From: Streptococcus ferus DSM 20646
Lineage (GTDB): Bacteria > Bacillota > Bacilli > Lactobacillales > Streptococcaceae
DNA length: 64,000 nucleotides
Assembly (NCBI RefSeq): GCF_000372425.1
Contig: NZ_AQVD01000001.1
Coordinates: forward strand, 1 to 64,000
Reading direction: 5' to 3'
Shown here: piece by piece, positions 7,138-15,518 of the stretch
Numbering within the stretch: the stretch's first letter is position 1
How the letters are laid out: each line of letters starts with the position of its first letter
Made by a program: the position numbers and the translations under genes
Notes under the pieces: generated by a model
Told to the model about the DNA's origin: nothing
What the model saw: only the letters and a program-made list of their open reading frames with translations
Databases searched by the model: none

Positions 7138-7392
7138 ATGTCTTACGAAGCTGATTTTTTGAAGGAATTTGAAGCCTGGGTTAATACGCAAGTTACGGTT
7201 AATGAGATGGCTGTGAAGGAAAGTCAGAAATTGGCAGAAGAATCGCAGGATGACAAGGCAGCAGATGCTTACATCCGTTACGAAAGCAAGCTGGACGCTT
7301 ACCGTTTTCTGCAGGGAAAATTTGCTAACTACCATGCAGGCAAAGGCTTTCACGATTTACCGGAAGAGATGTTTGGAAAAAGAAGTTATTAA
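7138..7392 (+). CDS. DUF1912 family protein
   Basis: An 84-aa acidic helical protein starting MSYEADFLKEFEAWV, as streptococcal DUF1912 proteins do. Function unknown. The start at 7138 was chosen over an in-frame ATG at 7120 because aaggag lies directly before it. It has a good promoter 36 nt upstream, and the helix-hairpin-helix gene follows after 15 nt. Confidence 0.8.
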   Translation: MSYEADFLKEFEAWVNTQVTVNEMAVKESQKLAEESQDDKAADAYIRYESKLDAYRFLQGKFANYHAGKGFHDLPEEMFGKRSY

Positions 7393-7407
7393 AAAATAGG
7401 AGAAAAA

Positions 7408-7770
7408 ATGTCTAAAAAACAAAATCGCAAAAAACAATTAAAACACCAATTAGCCCGCCTGAGAAAAGCAGGTTCTGCAGTTGCAGGCACCGTCGCTGAA
7501 ACTGCTAAAAAGACTGCCGATACAGTCGTCGAAGGTGCTAAAGAAGTCGTAGCAGATGTCAAAAAAGAACTTCAGGCAGATGATTTTGACAGCTTTGCCG
7601 CAGAATTAGAAGGTGTTGCTCAGGCTCGTCTTGAAACATTCTATGAAGAAGGAATCAAGTCAGCTAAAGATTTTGCCAAATGGACAGAAAAAGAATTGCT
7701 TGCTCTTAAAGGCATTGGTCCTGCAACCATCAAGCAGCTTAAAGAATTAGGCATTAAGCTGAAAAAATAA
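7408..7770 (+). CDS. small helix-hairpin-helix protein
   Basis: A 120-aa protein. The N-terminal 20 residues are strongly basic (KKQNRKKQLKHQLARLRK). An Ala/Lys-rich helical linker with AxxVAxTAKKTADTV-type repeats follows, and the C-terminal 30 residues form a helix-hairpin-helix motif (LLALKGIGPATIKQLKELG). The last suggests non-specific DNA binding. I do not know a specific function. It has its own aggag SD and probably shares the DUF1912 promoter. No terminator is visible before the T-box leader. Confidence 0.7.
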   Translation: MSKKQNRKKQLKHQLARLRKAGSAVAGTVAETAKKTADTVVEGAKEVVADVKKELQADDFDSFAAELEGVAQARLETFYEEGIKSAKDFAKWTEKELLALKGIGPATIKQLKELGIKLKK

Positions 7771-7774
7771 GCCG

Positions 7775-8000
7775 TTGAGGATGCGGCAGCGCGATTCAAA
7801 ATAAGAAGACCTAGAGGTGTTTTGGCCAAGGCATTTTACAGAAAGTGGCGGTGCTGAGAAGTCCACAAATGTCGCAAAACTGGTTGTTAGGTTGTTAATT
7901 TCATAAGAAAAAGTTGCGGATTTTTTTCCGAAACAGTGGTGGTACCGCGGATTATAACCAATTCGTCCCTGTCTAGCGTATGCTGGATGGGGATTTTTCT
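7775..8000 (+). promoter_or_regulatory. T-box leader, valine type (regulates valS, now with GNAT in between)
   Basis: The T-box core aacagtggtggtaccgcgg is at 7932-7950. The competing terminator hairpin (ccctgtctagc / gctggatgggg, then T) is at about 7967-7998. TGGT in the core fits a tRNA with discriminator A, as in tRNA-Val. A possible GTC specifier lies in gagaaGTCcac near 7857-7867, but I could not fold stem I with confidence. The valine assignment rests mainly on valS downstream. Uncharged tRNA would favour read-through. The first gene after it is an acetyltransferase, not valS. Confidence 0.8.
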
Positions 8001-8225
8001 ATGTGCCTTGGCAAAATGAGATCGTGAGACCGATATTGAGCTTAGGCACATTGAAGCAGATTTTTCATAGAAAAATCTACGTTCCGTAGTTTCTCTTAAT
8101 GAGATGAGATGGTAACGTCGAAATCGAATTTAGAGATATTGATGCAGTTTGAACGACGTGAGAACTACGCTAACCTGTTTATCTTATCTTAGCGATTGTC
8201 AAAACCGAGTCAAAGGAGAAGTTTT
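8001..8225. other. structured spacer between T-box terminator and GNAT gene
   Basis: No gene is present. Inverted repeats are visible: gtgcct near 8003 with aggcac near 8046; gatttttc/gaaaaatc near 8065; and ctacg...cgtag near 8080. The words gaacgacgtgag (8151) and ctaacctg (8170) recur, slightly changed, at 8897-8917 on the other side of the GNAT gene. Confidence 0.4.
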
Positions 8226-8789
8226 ATGAACGAATTTGAGAAAATGGATACAAAGCGTTTGACTTTGAGACCTATCCGTCTGTCAGATGCTGAAGCTATG
8301 TATGACTACGGGCATCGTCCTGAAGTTGCTCGCTTGGCTGGTTTTCCTGTCAATCAGTCGGTTGAAGAATGCCAAAGTTTTATCCAGATGGATTTGGATA
8401 AAAGTGGTGATGAGACCAAACAGCGGATTTATGCCATTTGTCTTAAAGGGCAAGACAAGTTGATGGGGACGGTTAATTTTGCTAAAGCAGTCAAATCGGA
8501 CATCCTTGAAATTGGTTATGTTCTACATCCTGATTTGTGGGGACAAGGGCTTATGCCAGAAGCGGTTTCGGCTTTGATTGATTTTGGATTTAAGGAGCTT
8601 AATCTTCATAAAATTGAGATTGCTGCTTATGGCCACAATCCTCAAAGTCAGCGTGTGGCAGAGAAACTTGGATTTCAGTTGGAAGCAAGACTTCGTCAGC
8701 GTATGAAAATCGATGATGTCTATCGGGATAAATTAATTTTTGGCTTGTTGAGGGAAGAATGGGAGGAAACTCCTGACTTGGCAATTTGA
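8226..8789 (+). CDS. GNAT family N-acetyltransferase, RimJ/RimL type
   Basis: A 187-aa protein with the fold of RimL-like acetyltransferases: N-terminal TKRLTLRPIRLSDAEAMYDY, central beta strand EIGYVLHPDLWGQGLMPEAV with the acetyl-CoA pyrophosphate loop, then NxxSQRVAEKLGF. It probably acetylates a protein N-terminus or a small amine; the substrate is unknown. The start at 8226 follows aaaggag. It interrupts the usual T-box-valS order and is flanked by related short sequences, so it may be a later arrival under valine T-box control. Confidence 0.85.
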   Translation: MNEFEKMDTKRLTLRPIRLSDAEAMYDYGHRPEVARLAGFPVNQSVEECQSFIQMDLDKSGDETKQRIYAICLKGQDKLMGTVNFAKAVKSDILEIGYVLHPDLWGQGLMPEAVSALIDFGFKELNLHKIEIAAYGHNPQSQRVAEKLGFQLEARLRQRMKIDDVYRDKLIFGLLREEWEETPDLAI

Positions 8790-8796
8790 TATACCA

Positions 8797-8830
8797 AAAT
8801 TTATTTGGAGCATGCTTCAAATAAATTTTG
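8797..8830. repeat. 12-bp perfect inverted repeat after GNAT
   Basis: aaaatttatttg and caaataaatttt around a 10-nt loop. No T-run follows on the plus strand, so termination would be weak. Confidence 0.5.
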
Positions 8831-8916
8831 AAATGACGGATTGCCAGTAGTTGGCTTATGATGGACAAGAGTCAGATTGAAGTTTATGACTATCGCGAAC
8901 GAAGTGAGCCTAACCT

Positions 8917-9053
8917 GATATTTTCGCTGTAGTGGTATTATTAGTAACAACAAAGTTGTTACTAATAACGGAATTTTTGAGACTTTAGGCTCAAAAATTA
9001 GGAATGAAACTCCGAAGGAGTTTGCTTCCGTCCGCACTACCTAAGAAAATATC
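8917..9053. repeat. 137-bp multi-hairpin element upstream of valS
   Basis: The ends are inverted repeats (gatattttc / gaaaatatc), with a second inner pair gtagtg / cactac. Inside lie three consecutive perfect hairpins: 14-bp stem with 3-nt loop (8938-8968), 10-bp stem (8972-8999), and 7-bp stem (9007-9023). DNA or RNA of this region would fold as one stem carrying three arms. It has no coding capacity. It looks like a miniature inverted-repeat element or a structured leader; I do not recognise the family. Confidence 0.7.
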
Positions 9054-9100
9054 AAAAATTATTTTTTAATAAATAAGTAATTAAATAGAAAGGACATCAT

Positions 9101-11752
9101 ATGTCTAAAGAACTTTCACCAAAATACAATCCAGCCAAGGTTGAGGCTGGGCGTTACCAGACTTGGTTGGACCAAGATGTTTTCAAGCCGTCAGGCGATG
9201 CGGAGGCTAAGCCTTATTCCATCGTGATTCCGCCGCCAAATGTGACGGGGAAATTGCACCTGGGACATGCCTGGGACACGACTCTTCAGGACATCATCAT
9301 CCGCCAGAAGCGCATGCAGGGCTTTGATACCCTCTGGCTGCCGGGGATGGACCACGCGGGGATTGCCACCCAGGCCAAGGTGGAGGAGCGCTTGCGGGAG
9401 CAGGGCGTGACCCGTTATGACCTGGGTCGGGAAAAATTCCTGGACAAGGTTTGGGAATGGAAGGATGAGTATGCCTCAACTATCAAGGAACAATGGGGTA
9501 AGATGGGGATTTCCGTCGATTATTCACGGGAACGTTTCACATTGGACGAAGGCTTGTCAAAAGCGGTTCGCAAGGTCTTTGTAGAACTCTACAAAAAAGG
9601 CTGGATCTACCGCGGTGAATTTATCATCAACTGGGATCCGGCGGCTAGAACTGCCCTTTCTGACATCGAGGTCATCCACAAGGATGTTGACGGGGCCTTC
9701 TACCACATGACCTATATGCTGGAGGACGGCTCTCAGGGGCTGCAGGTAGCCACAACCCGGCCTGAAACCATGTTTGGAGATGTGGCGGTAGCGGTCAATC
9801 CAGAAGACCCTCGCTACAAGGACTTGATTGGCAAAAATGTCATCCTGCCTATCGTAAACAAACCTATCCCCATCGTGGCTGATGAACATGCGGATCCTGA
9901 ATTTGGAACAGGGGTTGTAAAAATCACCCCTGCCCATGACCCTAATGACTTTGAGGTCGGCCAGCGCCACAACTTACCACAAGTCAATGTCATGAATGAC
10001 GATGGCACCATGAACGAGCTGGCTGGGGAATTTGTCGGCATGGACCGCTTTGAAGCCCGCAAGGCAACAGTCAAGAAACTGGAAGAGCTGGGCGCTCTGG
10101 TTAAGATTGAAAACCGTGTGCATTCCGTAGGCCACTCTGAGCGGACGGGTGTCATGGTTGAGCCTCGCCTGTCCACCCAGTGGTTCGTCAAGATGGATGA
10201 GCTGGCCAAGAATGCCATTGCCAATCAGGCGACAGAGGACAGGGTAGACTTCTATCCGCCACGTTTCAACGACACCTTCCTGCAGTGGATGGAAAATGTC
10301 CACGACTGGGTGATTTCCCGTCAGCTCTGGTGGGGGCATCAGATTCCAGCCTGGTACAATGAAGCAGGCGACATCTACGTCGGCGAAGAAGCGCCAGCAG
10401 GCGATGGCTGGGTGCAGGATGAGGATGTTCTGGACACTTGGTTCAGCTCTGCCCTTTGGCCTTTCTCTACCATGGGCTGGCCGGATGAAGAGGCGGCTGA
10501 CTTCAAGCGCTATTTCCCAACTTCAACCCTGGTCACTGGCTACGACATCATCTTCTTCTGGGTGTCTCGGATGATTTTCCAGTCCCTGGAATTTACAGGC
10601 CGTCAGCCATTTAAGAATGTCCTTATCCATGGTCTCATCCGTGATGAGCAAGGCCGCAAGATGTCCAAGTCCCTGGGCAACGGGATTGACCCTATGGATG
10701 TCATCGACCAATACGGTGCAGACGCTCTGCGCTGGTTCCTGTCTAATGGCTCTGCCCCAGGACAGGATGTCCGTTTCTCCTATGAAAAAATGGATGCCAG
10801 CTGGAACTTCATCAACAAGATCTGGAACATTTCCCGCTATATCCTCATGAATAATGAGGGCTTGACGCTGGAGGCGGCGCGTGACAATGTGGCCAAGGTT
10901 GCCGCTGGTCAAGCTGGCAATGTGACCGATCGCTGGATTCTCCACAATCTCAATGAGACCATCGCCAAGGTAACGGAGAACTTTGACAAGTTTGAGTTCG
11001 GTGTAGCGGGTCATATCCTCTACAATTTCATCTGGGATGAGTTTGCGGACTGGTATGTGGAGCTGACCAAGGAGGTGCTTTACAGCGACAATGAGGCTGA
11101 GAAAGTCATCACCCGCTCGGTTCTCCTCTACACCCTGGATCAGATTCTCCGCCTGCTTCACCCGATCATGCCATTTGTGACGGAGGAAATCTTCGGTCAA
11201 ATCTCTGAAGGCTCTATCGTTGTGGCTACCTATCCTGTGGTCAACCCTGCCTTTGAAAATGCGGAAGCCCACAAGGGAGTGGAAAGCCTCAAGGACCTGA
11301 TCCGTTCGGTGCGAAATGCTAGAAGCGAAGTGAATGTTGCCCCTTCTAAGCCAATCACCATCTTGATTAAGACGGCGGATAGCGAGCTGGAAGCCTTCTT
11401 CAAGGCTAATGTCAACTATATCCGACGCTTTACCAATCCAGAGAAATTGGAAATCGCAAGCGATTTGACCGTGCCAGAATTGGCCATGTCAGCCGTTATC
11501 ACAGGTGCTGAAATCTTCCTGCCTCTGGCTGATCTGCTCAATGTCGAGGAAGAACTGGAACGCCTCAACAAAGAGCTGGCCAAGTGGCAGAAAGAACTGG
11601 ACATGGTCGGCAAAAAACTCAGCAACGAACGCTTCGTCGCTAACGCCAAACCAGAAATCGTCCAAAAAGAAAAAGACAAACAAGCCGACTACCAAGCCAA
11701 ATACGACGCCACAGTAGCGCGGATTGAAGAGATGAGGAAGTTGGTGAGTTAA
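9101..11752 (+). CDS. valS: valyl-tRNA synthetase
   Basis: An 883-aa class Ia synthetase that charges tRNA-Val. HIGH motif at [11 protein letters not shown]1 editing domain in the middle ([28 protein letters not shown]), KMSKS motif at [14 protein letters not shown], and the C-terminal coiled coil [20 protein letters not shown]. Length is normal. The base composition stands out: sampled 60-nt lines give 68% GC (9301), 63% (10861) and 53% (11041), against roughly 45-52% in sampled genes elsewhere and far less in the next gene. This suggests acquisition or replacement from a GC-richer relative. Long antisense frames here are a side effect of that composition. Confidence 0.96.
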   Translation: MSKELSPKYNPAKVEAGRYQTWLDQDVFKPSGDAEAKPYSIVIPPPNVTGKLHLGHAWDTTLQDIIIRQKRMQGFDTLWLPGMDHAGIATQAKVEERLREQGVTRYDLGREKFLDKVWEWKDEYASTIKEQWGKMGISVDYSRERFTLDEGLSKAVRKVFVELYKKGWIYRGEFIINWDPAARTALSDIEVIHKDVDGAFYHMTYMLEDGSQGLQVATTRPETMFGDVAVAVNPEDPRYKDLIGKNVILPIVNKPIPIVADEHADPEFGTGVVKITPAHDPNDFEVGQRHNLPQVNVMNDDGTMNELAGEFVGMDRFEARKATVKKLEELGALVKIENRVHSVGHSERTGVMVEPRLSTQWFVKMDELAKNAIANQATEDRVDFYPPRFNDTFLQWMENVHDWVISRQLWWGHQIPAWYNEAGDIYVGEEAPAGDGWVQDEDVLDTWFSSALWPFSTMGWPDEEAADFKRYFPTSTLVTGYDIIFFWVSRMIFQSLEFTGRQPFKNVLIHGLIRDEQGRKMSKSLGNGIDPMDVIDQYGADALRWFLSNGSAPGQDVRFSYEKMDASWNFINKIWNISRYILMNNEGLTLEAARDNVAKVAAGQAGNVTDRWILHNLNETIAKVTENFDKFEFGVAGHILYNFIWDEFADWYVELTKEVLYSDNEAEKVITRSVLLYTLDQILRLLHPIMPFVTEEIFGQISEGSIVVATYPVVNPAFENAEAHKGVESLKDLIRSVRNARSEVNVAPSKPITILIKTADSELEAFFKANVNYIRRFTNPEKLEIASDLTVPELAMSAVITGAEIFLPLADLLNVEEELERLNKELAKWQKELDMVGKKLSNERFVANAKPEIVQKEKDKQADYQAKYDATVARIEEMRKLVS

Positions 11753-11809
11753 GTTACAAAATATAATTTTATATAGTTTTTATGAGATAGAAAGAATGTT
11801 AGGAGACAA

Positions 11810-12628
11810 ATGAAAAATATTATGAACATATTAGTTGTATTTATCACATATGGTATACCAGTGCTGTCTTTTGTTTATCAAATTTGTAAAGACTCGGCTG
11901 ACAAAAAAGCAGTAGAGAATATTGTAAATAACTACTATAATACCAACAATTCTCAAATTGATTTAAAAGATGTAAATGTGCAAAGCGGAAATATCGTGAT
12001 AAGTAATTCTCAAAATATAAATATAGAGCAAAAGAAAGAACTTGACAAATTTAACGAGGAAAGACTTGAGAATTTAAAATTTTTGTCTGGAATATTATAT
12101 AATTTGTCATTCATCTTTATACTAATACTGTTTGTTTTCAATATCTATACGGTTTTAGAAACAAATAACGTGACATTCCCTTCTCTATTTGAAAGTTTAA
12201 AAAATCTGGAGTTTAGTTCATTAGCAAATGCTTTGCCGATAGCTTTAAATAAAACTATTAATAATTCTTTTGCTATGCTTTGCTTATATTCAATTTTAAT
12301 ATTTTTTAAGTATATTATTCAAAAATATAAAAAATCATCTATTATTGGCTTTCTTATAAATATTATTTCCTATATTTTTGCTTTAGTATTTTTGAACAAT
12401 AACATACTAGATGAATTAAACGCGATTCCCGTTGTAATAGCAAGTGTGATTTATATTATTGTTATTTTGAGTGTTTTCTCCTCGTTAAAAATTTTTGTAT
12501 ATAGGCTAATTGGTTTAGAGCGGAAATATGAAGCCTCCTATAAAAGTAGTTTGGTTAATTACTTTCAAATCGTTTGTACTTTAATTCCTTCTATAACAAT
12601 TGTCTTGTTAAACTTCTTTATCAATTAG
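11810..12628 (+). CDS. AT-rich multi-pass membrane protein of unknown function
   Basis: A 272-aa protein not recognised by me. One hydrophobic N-terminal helix (about 5-24) is followed by a polar Asn-rich stretch at about 35-75 (NNYYNTNNSQ, then VNVQSGNIVISNSQNINIEQ). About five further membrane helices follow (near 80-105, 150-170, 176-195, 200-225, 250-271). It is extremely AT-rich compared with valS just upstream and uses Asn, Ile and Lys heavily, which marks it as foreign. aggag precedes the start. Its neighbour is a restriction-enzyme remnant, so a defence role is possible but rests on context alone. Confidence 0.65.
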   Translation: MKNIMNILVVFITYGIPVLSFVYQICKDSADKKAVENIVNNYYNTNNSQIDLKDVNVQSGNIVISNSQNINIEQKKELDKFNEERLENLKFLSGILYNLSFIFILILFVFNIYTVLETNNVTFPSLFESLKNLEFSSLANALPIALNKTINNSFAMLCLYSILIFFKYIIQKYKKSSIIGFLINIISYIFALVFLNNNILDELNAIPVVIASVIYIIVILSVFSSLKIFVYRLIGLERKYEASYKSSLVNYFQIVCTLIPSITIVLLNFFIN

Positions 12629-12649
12629 AGATTAAGCTTCCGATCTACA

Positions 12650-13075
12650 TGACAGATCTGGCTGAGAGTGTTCCTGATACCACGCAACAGTAGACAACTC
12701 GACCGACCTATTTGTCTTAGACGATATTAAGTTCTGGGCTTTCCAGACCGACTTATTCCTGAAGTTCAAAGAGTTTGGAATGAGACAAGAAAAATTATTC
12801 AAGACGGTGTTGTGTTATCACAGAGTGACATTAAGGTGCCTGCAAATTTTCCACAAAGTAAGATAAATACTATTTTATTCACTAAAATTCATACTCAAAA
12901 TACCTACTATAAAATCAGATCTAATGAATTCGTTGGCAAAGGCAAATTAATGGATACAGATAGATTACCTGATGGCAGAAGAATTACGAAGCACTCCTTT
13001 TGGATAACAAAGAAATTTTTAAGAGATATTTTGTTAGGTCAGTGGAATTGGCTTTGTAATTATTCGAGATTTTAA
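12650..13075 (+). pseudogene. C-terminal remnant of a Sau3AI/MutH-type restriction endonuclease
   Basis: Reading two frames gives a continuous protein. Upstream of about 12741 one frame reads STDLFVLDDIKFWAF. Downstream the other frame reads PDRLIPEVQRVWNETRKI, then NFPQSK and LPDGRRITKHSFWITKKFL, ending at 13075. Restoring one base in the ttt of 12740-12742 joins them. The pattern of xFWAFPxRL, a VWxET helix, NFPxSK and LPDGRxxTKxxFW is that of the C-terminal half of Sau3AI-family (GATC) type II enzymes. The N-terminal catalytic half is missing, and a further stop or frame break lies near 12680. No cognate methyltransferase is present. Confidence 0.7.
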
Positions 13076-13138
13076 CTCCATTCTCGAATAAATAAGTAGA
13101 AGAGTATGGCTAGCAATTTGTATGTAATTAGGCTATCA

Positions 13139-13430
13139 TTAAGCTAAATCCTCCCCCACCTCAAACAAGGTCATGGACCCGAGGAGTTCGTCTTTGAACT
13201 TCTCTTTTTTGTAGTTTTGGTAGTGGGGGTTGTTTTTGACCAGGTTGAAGCGTTTGGAGAGGTTCCAGAAAGGGCAGACTGGCCTGCTCATGGTGGTTGG
13301 AAATATCCCCTGCCAGGTGGAGATGAACCACTTCTTTTTCTTTGAGGGTCTGGATAAGGGTTTGGATTTCGGCCTGCCCGAATTGATTGCTGTCGATGTG
13401 CAGGTCGCCCATAATAGCCAATTTTTTCAT
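13139..13430 (-). pseudogene. metallophosphoesterase gene, internally deleted and frameshifted
   Basis: From 13430 the minus strand reads MKKLAIMGDLHIDSNQFG and HLHLAGDISNHH, the first metal-binding motifs (GDLH, GDISNHH) of a calcineurin-like phosphoesterase. After about 50 codons the frame is lost. The other frame then reads FWNLSKRFNLVKNNPHYQ and ends LFEVGEDLA-stop at 13139, an intact-looking C-terminus. The middle of the protein, with the remaining metal ligands, is gone. Head and tail are thus fused by a deletion of most of the gene, and it cannot make an active enzyme. Confidence 0.75.
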
Positions 13431-13799
13431 GTTCCTATTATACCGAATTGGACGCAAAAACAGTTCAAGGGACTGTTTTTTCACAATCTTGAAAATGGGA
13501 AAGCAAGTTAGACCCTAAATCATCTGACAGGGATACTCAACCCCGACTCTATAGACAAATCATCATAAGAAAAATTTCAATTTAAGCTTTCTTCAAGAAA
13601 TCTTTTAGTTTACTTTAAGGTATCCCTTTTATACTATAAGCATCCTAGCAATAGGAATCCTAAAACTTTTCTTTTTCATAAATCTCCTGAAAGCTCTCGT
13701 CTTGATTGGCGGGGGCTTTTGCGTGGTGTTTTTTGTGGTGGTAGCGGCCAAGACAGAAGAGAAGCTTTTTTTGTTATAATGAGGGTGAGGGAGGCTGTT
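13431..13799. other. intergenic region, no gene seen
   Basis: 369 bp between two divergent starts. The remains of a minus-strand leader (13431-13480) precede the broken phosphoesterase. A TATAAT at about 13774 with gaggGAGG before 13800 serves the plus-strand gene. An AT-rich stretch around 13600-13645 contains TATACTATAAG but no clear ORF or hairpin. Confidence 0.5.
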
Positions 13800-14882
13800 A
13801 TGTCAATCGAATCTGATTTTTTTAAAGGAAGGCGCGTGCTTTTTGACAACTTGCTGCCTTTTGGTTTTGTCAAAGAGGGTCAAGATTTTTATTACCGTCA
13901 TCTATTGATGGACGGGATGTTTGAAGCGCATATCAGGATAAGTCAAGACGGTCAGCTTTCGGGTCGAGTTCTTGATTTGGATATGGGAGAGGACTATATC
14001 GGTCTTCGGGTGGAGCAGCAAAGGGGCAGTTTCGCCAGTCAGGTTCGAGAGGCTTATCTGGCGATTTTAGGTCACATTTCGGATTATTGTTTTGAGGCAC
14101 AGCCTTTTCTTAAAGAACAGACCAATCGCTTAGCCCGTTATCTGGAAAAGACTTACGGGGATGGGTATGACCATCCTTTTGCCAAGTCCAATGCCAGTGC
14201 TTACCGGAACCCGTCCAATCAAAAATGGTATGCTTTAGTCATGACGATTGTGCGTCAGAAACTTGATCTGGGGCAGGAAGACTGGAGCGAGGAAGCCTTG
14301 GCTGAGGAGATTGAGGTGATTAATCTTAAGGTTAATCCAGCGGAGCTGCCAGCTCTTCTGCAGCTGCCGAGTGTTTATCCGGCCTATCATATGGGGAAGA
14401 AATCCTGGGTTAGTATTGTGATGGGAGAGGAGCTATCAGACGATCGCCTCTTTGACTTGGTGGACAAAAGCCGTGTTTTGGCAGGCGGTGGCTTGCTGTC
14501 TGGGTCTCATGGTCCGGATTACTGGCTGATTCCTGCTAATTTAGCCTATTACGATATTGATGCCGAGTTTGCTGCCCAGTCAATCATTGATTGGACGCAA
14601 AAGGCCAGTATCAAAACCGGTGATTATGTCTTTATTTATATTACAGCACCGACGCGAGCGCTGCGTTATGCCTGCAAGGTATTAGAAACAGGAATTGACA
14701 ATAAAGGTCAGCGTGATCATCCTAATATCAAGAAGCTGATGCGAATCCAGCTGTTAAAAACCTTTGACGATAGGAGATTTGACCGTCAGTGTCTGCTGAA
14801 GCATGGGCTTAAAACGGTTCGCGGTCCTCGTCGGATGCCGAAAAGCCTGATTGAAGAGGTCAAAAAAGAGCTGGAAGACTAA
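13800..14882 (+). CDS. MmcQ/YjbR-like DNA-binding domain protein with C-terminal extension
   Basis: A 360-aa protein. The N-terminal about 215 residues resemble streptococcal MmcQ/YjbR proteins: MSIESDFFKGRRVLFDNLLPFGF, HPFAKSNASAYRNPSNQKWYALVM and YPAYHMGKKSWVSIVM. The last about 120 residues (GSHGPDYWLIPAN, DYVFIYITAPTRALRYACKV) resemble EVE/PUA-type domains that bind modified nucleotides. I infer a nucleic-acid-related role. The ATG at 13800 follows ggaggctgtt; a longer frame to 13719 lacks support. It ends before a terminator at 14938. Confidence 0.75.
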   Translation: MSIESDFFKGRRVLFDNLLPFGFVKEGQDFYYRHLLMDGMFEAHIRISQDGQLSGRVLDLDMGEDYIGLRVEQQRGSFASQVREAYLAILGHISDYCFEAQPFLKEQTNRLARYLEKTYGDGYDHPFAKSNASAYRNPSNQKWYALVMTIVRQKLDLGQEDWSEEALAEEIEVINLKVNPAELPALLQLPSVYPAYHMGKKSWVSIVMGEELSDDRLFDLVDKSRVLAGGGLLSGSHGPDYWLIPANLAYYDIDAEFAAQSIIDWTQKASIKTGDYVFIYITAPTRALRYACKVLETGIDNKGQRDHPNIKKLMRIQLLKTFDDRRFDRQCLLKHGLKTVRGPRRMPKSLIEEVKKELED

Positions 14883-14937
14883 GGGGATACCGGTTTAACA
14901 TTACTGTCAGGCCAATTCAGCGGTCAGTTGCTGCCTC

Positions 14938-14963
14938 AAAAGATGCCTCTGGGCCTCTTTTTT
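14938..14963 (+). terminator. terminator of the MmcQ/YjbR-like gene
   Basis: Stem aaaagatgcc/ggcctctttt (one mismatch), loop tctg, followed by T. The rsmD promoter begins immediately after. Confidence 0.65.
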
Positions 14964-14971
14964 GATATAAT
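14963..14971 (+). promoter_or_regulatory. extended -10 of rsmD (probably leaderless)
   Basis: TGaTATAAT ending at 14971, 7 nt before the ATG at 14979. Confidence 0.55.
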
Positions 14972-14978
14972 GAAAGGC

Positions 14979-15518
14979 ATGAGAATTGTTTCTGGTAATT
15001 ATGGCGGCCGTCCCTTGAAGACGCTGGAAGGGAAGACCACACGGCCGACGTCGGACAAGGTTCGCGGTGCGATTTTTAATATGATTGGTCCTTATTTTGA
15101 TGGCGGTCGTGTCTTGGATCTTTTTGCGGGAAGCGGCGGCCTGTCTATTGAAGCCGTTTCTCGAGGCATGTCTGAGGCAGTCTTGGTGGAAAGAGATCGA
15201 CGGGCGCAGGCGGTGATCCAAGAAAACATTAAGATGACCAAAGAAGCGGACAAATTCCAGCTGATGAAGACAGATGCTCAGCGTGCTCTAAGTCTTATTG
15301 AGGGCCCCTTCCATCTGGTTTTTTTGGATCCTCCCTACGCTGAGGAAGAAATCGTTGAGACGATAGGGATTCTCTGTGAAAAGGGGCTGCTGTCGGATGA
15401 TGTCTTGGTCGTCTGCGAGACCGATAAGCAGGTGGTTCTGCCAGAGGAAGTGGCTGACTTAGGCATTTGGAAGCAAAAAATTTATGGAATAAGTAAGGTG
15501 ACGGTTTATGTCAGATAA
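14979..15518 (+). CDS. rsmD: 16S rRNA (guanine966-N2)-methyltransferase RsmD
   Basis: A 179-aa SAM-dependent methyltransferase. MRIVSGNYGGRPL is the typical RsmD start, followed by TRPTSDKVRGAIFN, the SAM loop VLDLFAGSGGLSIEA, and the catalytic DPPYAEEE motif. It methylates G966 of 16S rRNA on the 30S particle. A longer frame to 14928 would start upstream of the promoter. The gene overlaps coaD by 11 bp, giving the usual rsmD-coaD-sepM operon. Confidence 0.93.
   Translation: MRIVSGNYGGRPLKTLEGKTTRPTSDKVRGAIFNMIGPYFDGGRVLDLFAGSGGLSIEAVSRGMSEAVLVERDRRAQAVIQENIKMTKEADKFQLMKTDAQRALSLIEGPFHLVFLDPPYAEEEIVETIGILCEKGLLSDDVLVVCETDKQVVLPEEVADLGIWKQKIYGISKVTVYVR

Noticed and set aside
8801..9037. 78-codon minus-strand open frame between GNAT and valS
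   Set aside because: It runs through the hairpins of the 137-bp element; its residues merely reflect the inverted repeats, and no SD is present.
10523..11272. 249-codon open frame antisense to valS
   Set aside because: The sense frame is a clear ValS with all motifs. Long antisense frames are expected in this GC-rich gene, and no SD or family likeness supports it. The same holds for the antisense frames at 9297-10339 and 11230-11695.
12812..13075. An independent 87-aa gene with GTG start
   Set aside because: The reading frame continues upstream to the frameshift at about 12741 and matches the middle of a restriction enzyme domain; it is the tail of a pseudogene.
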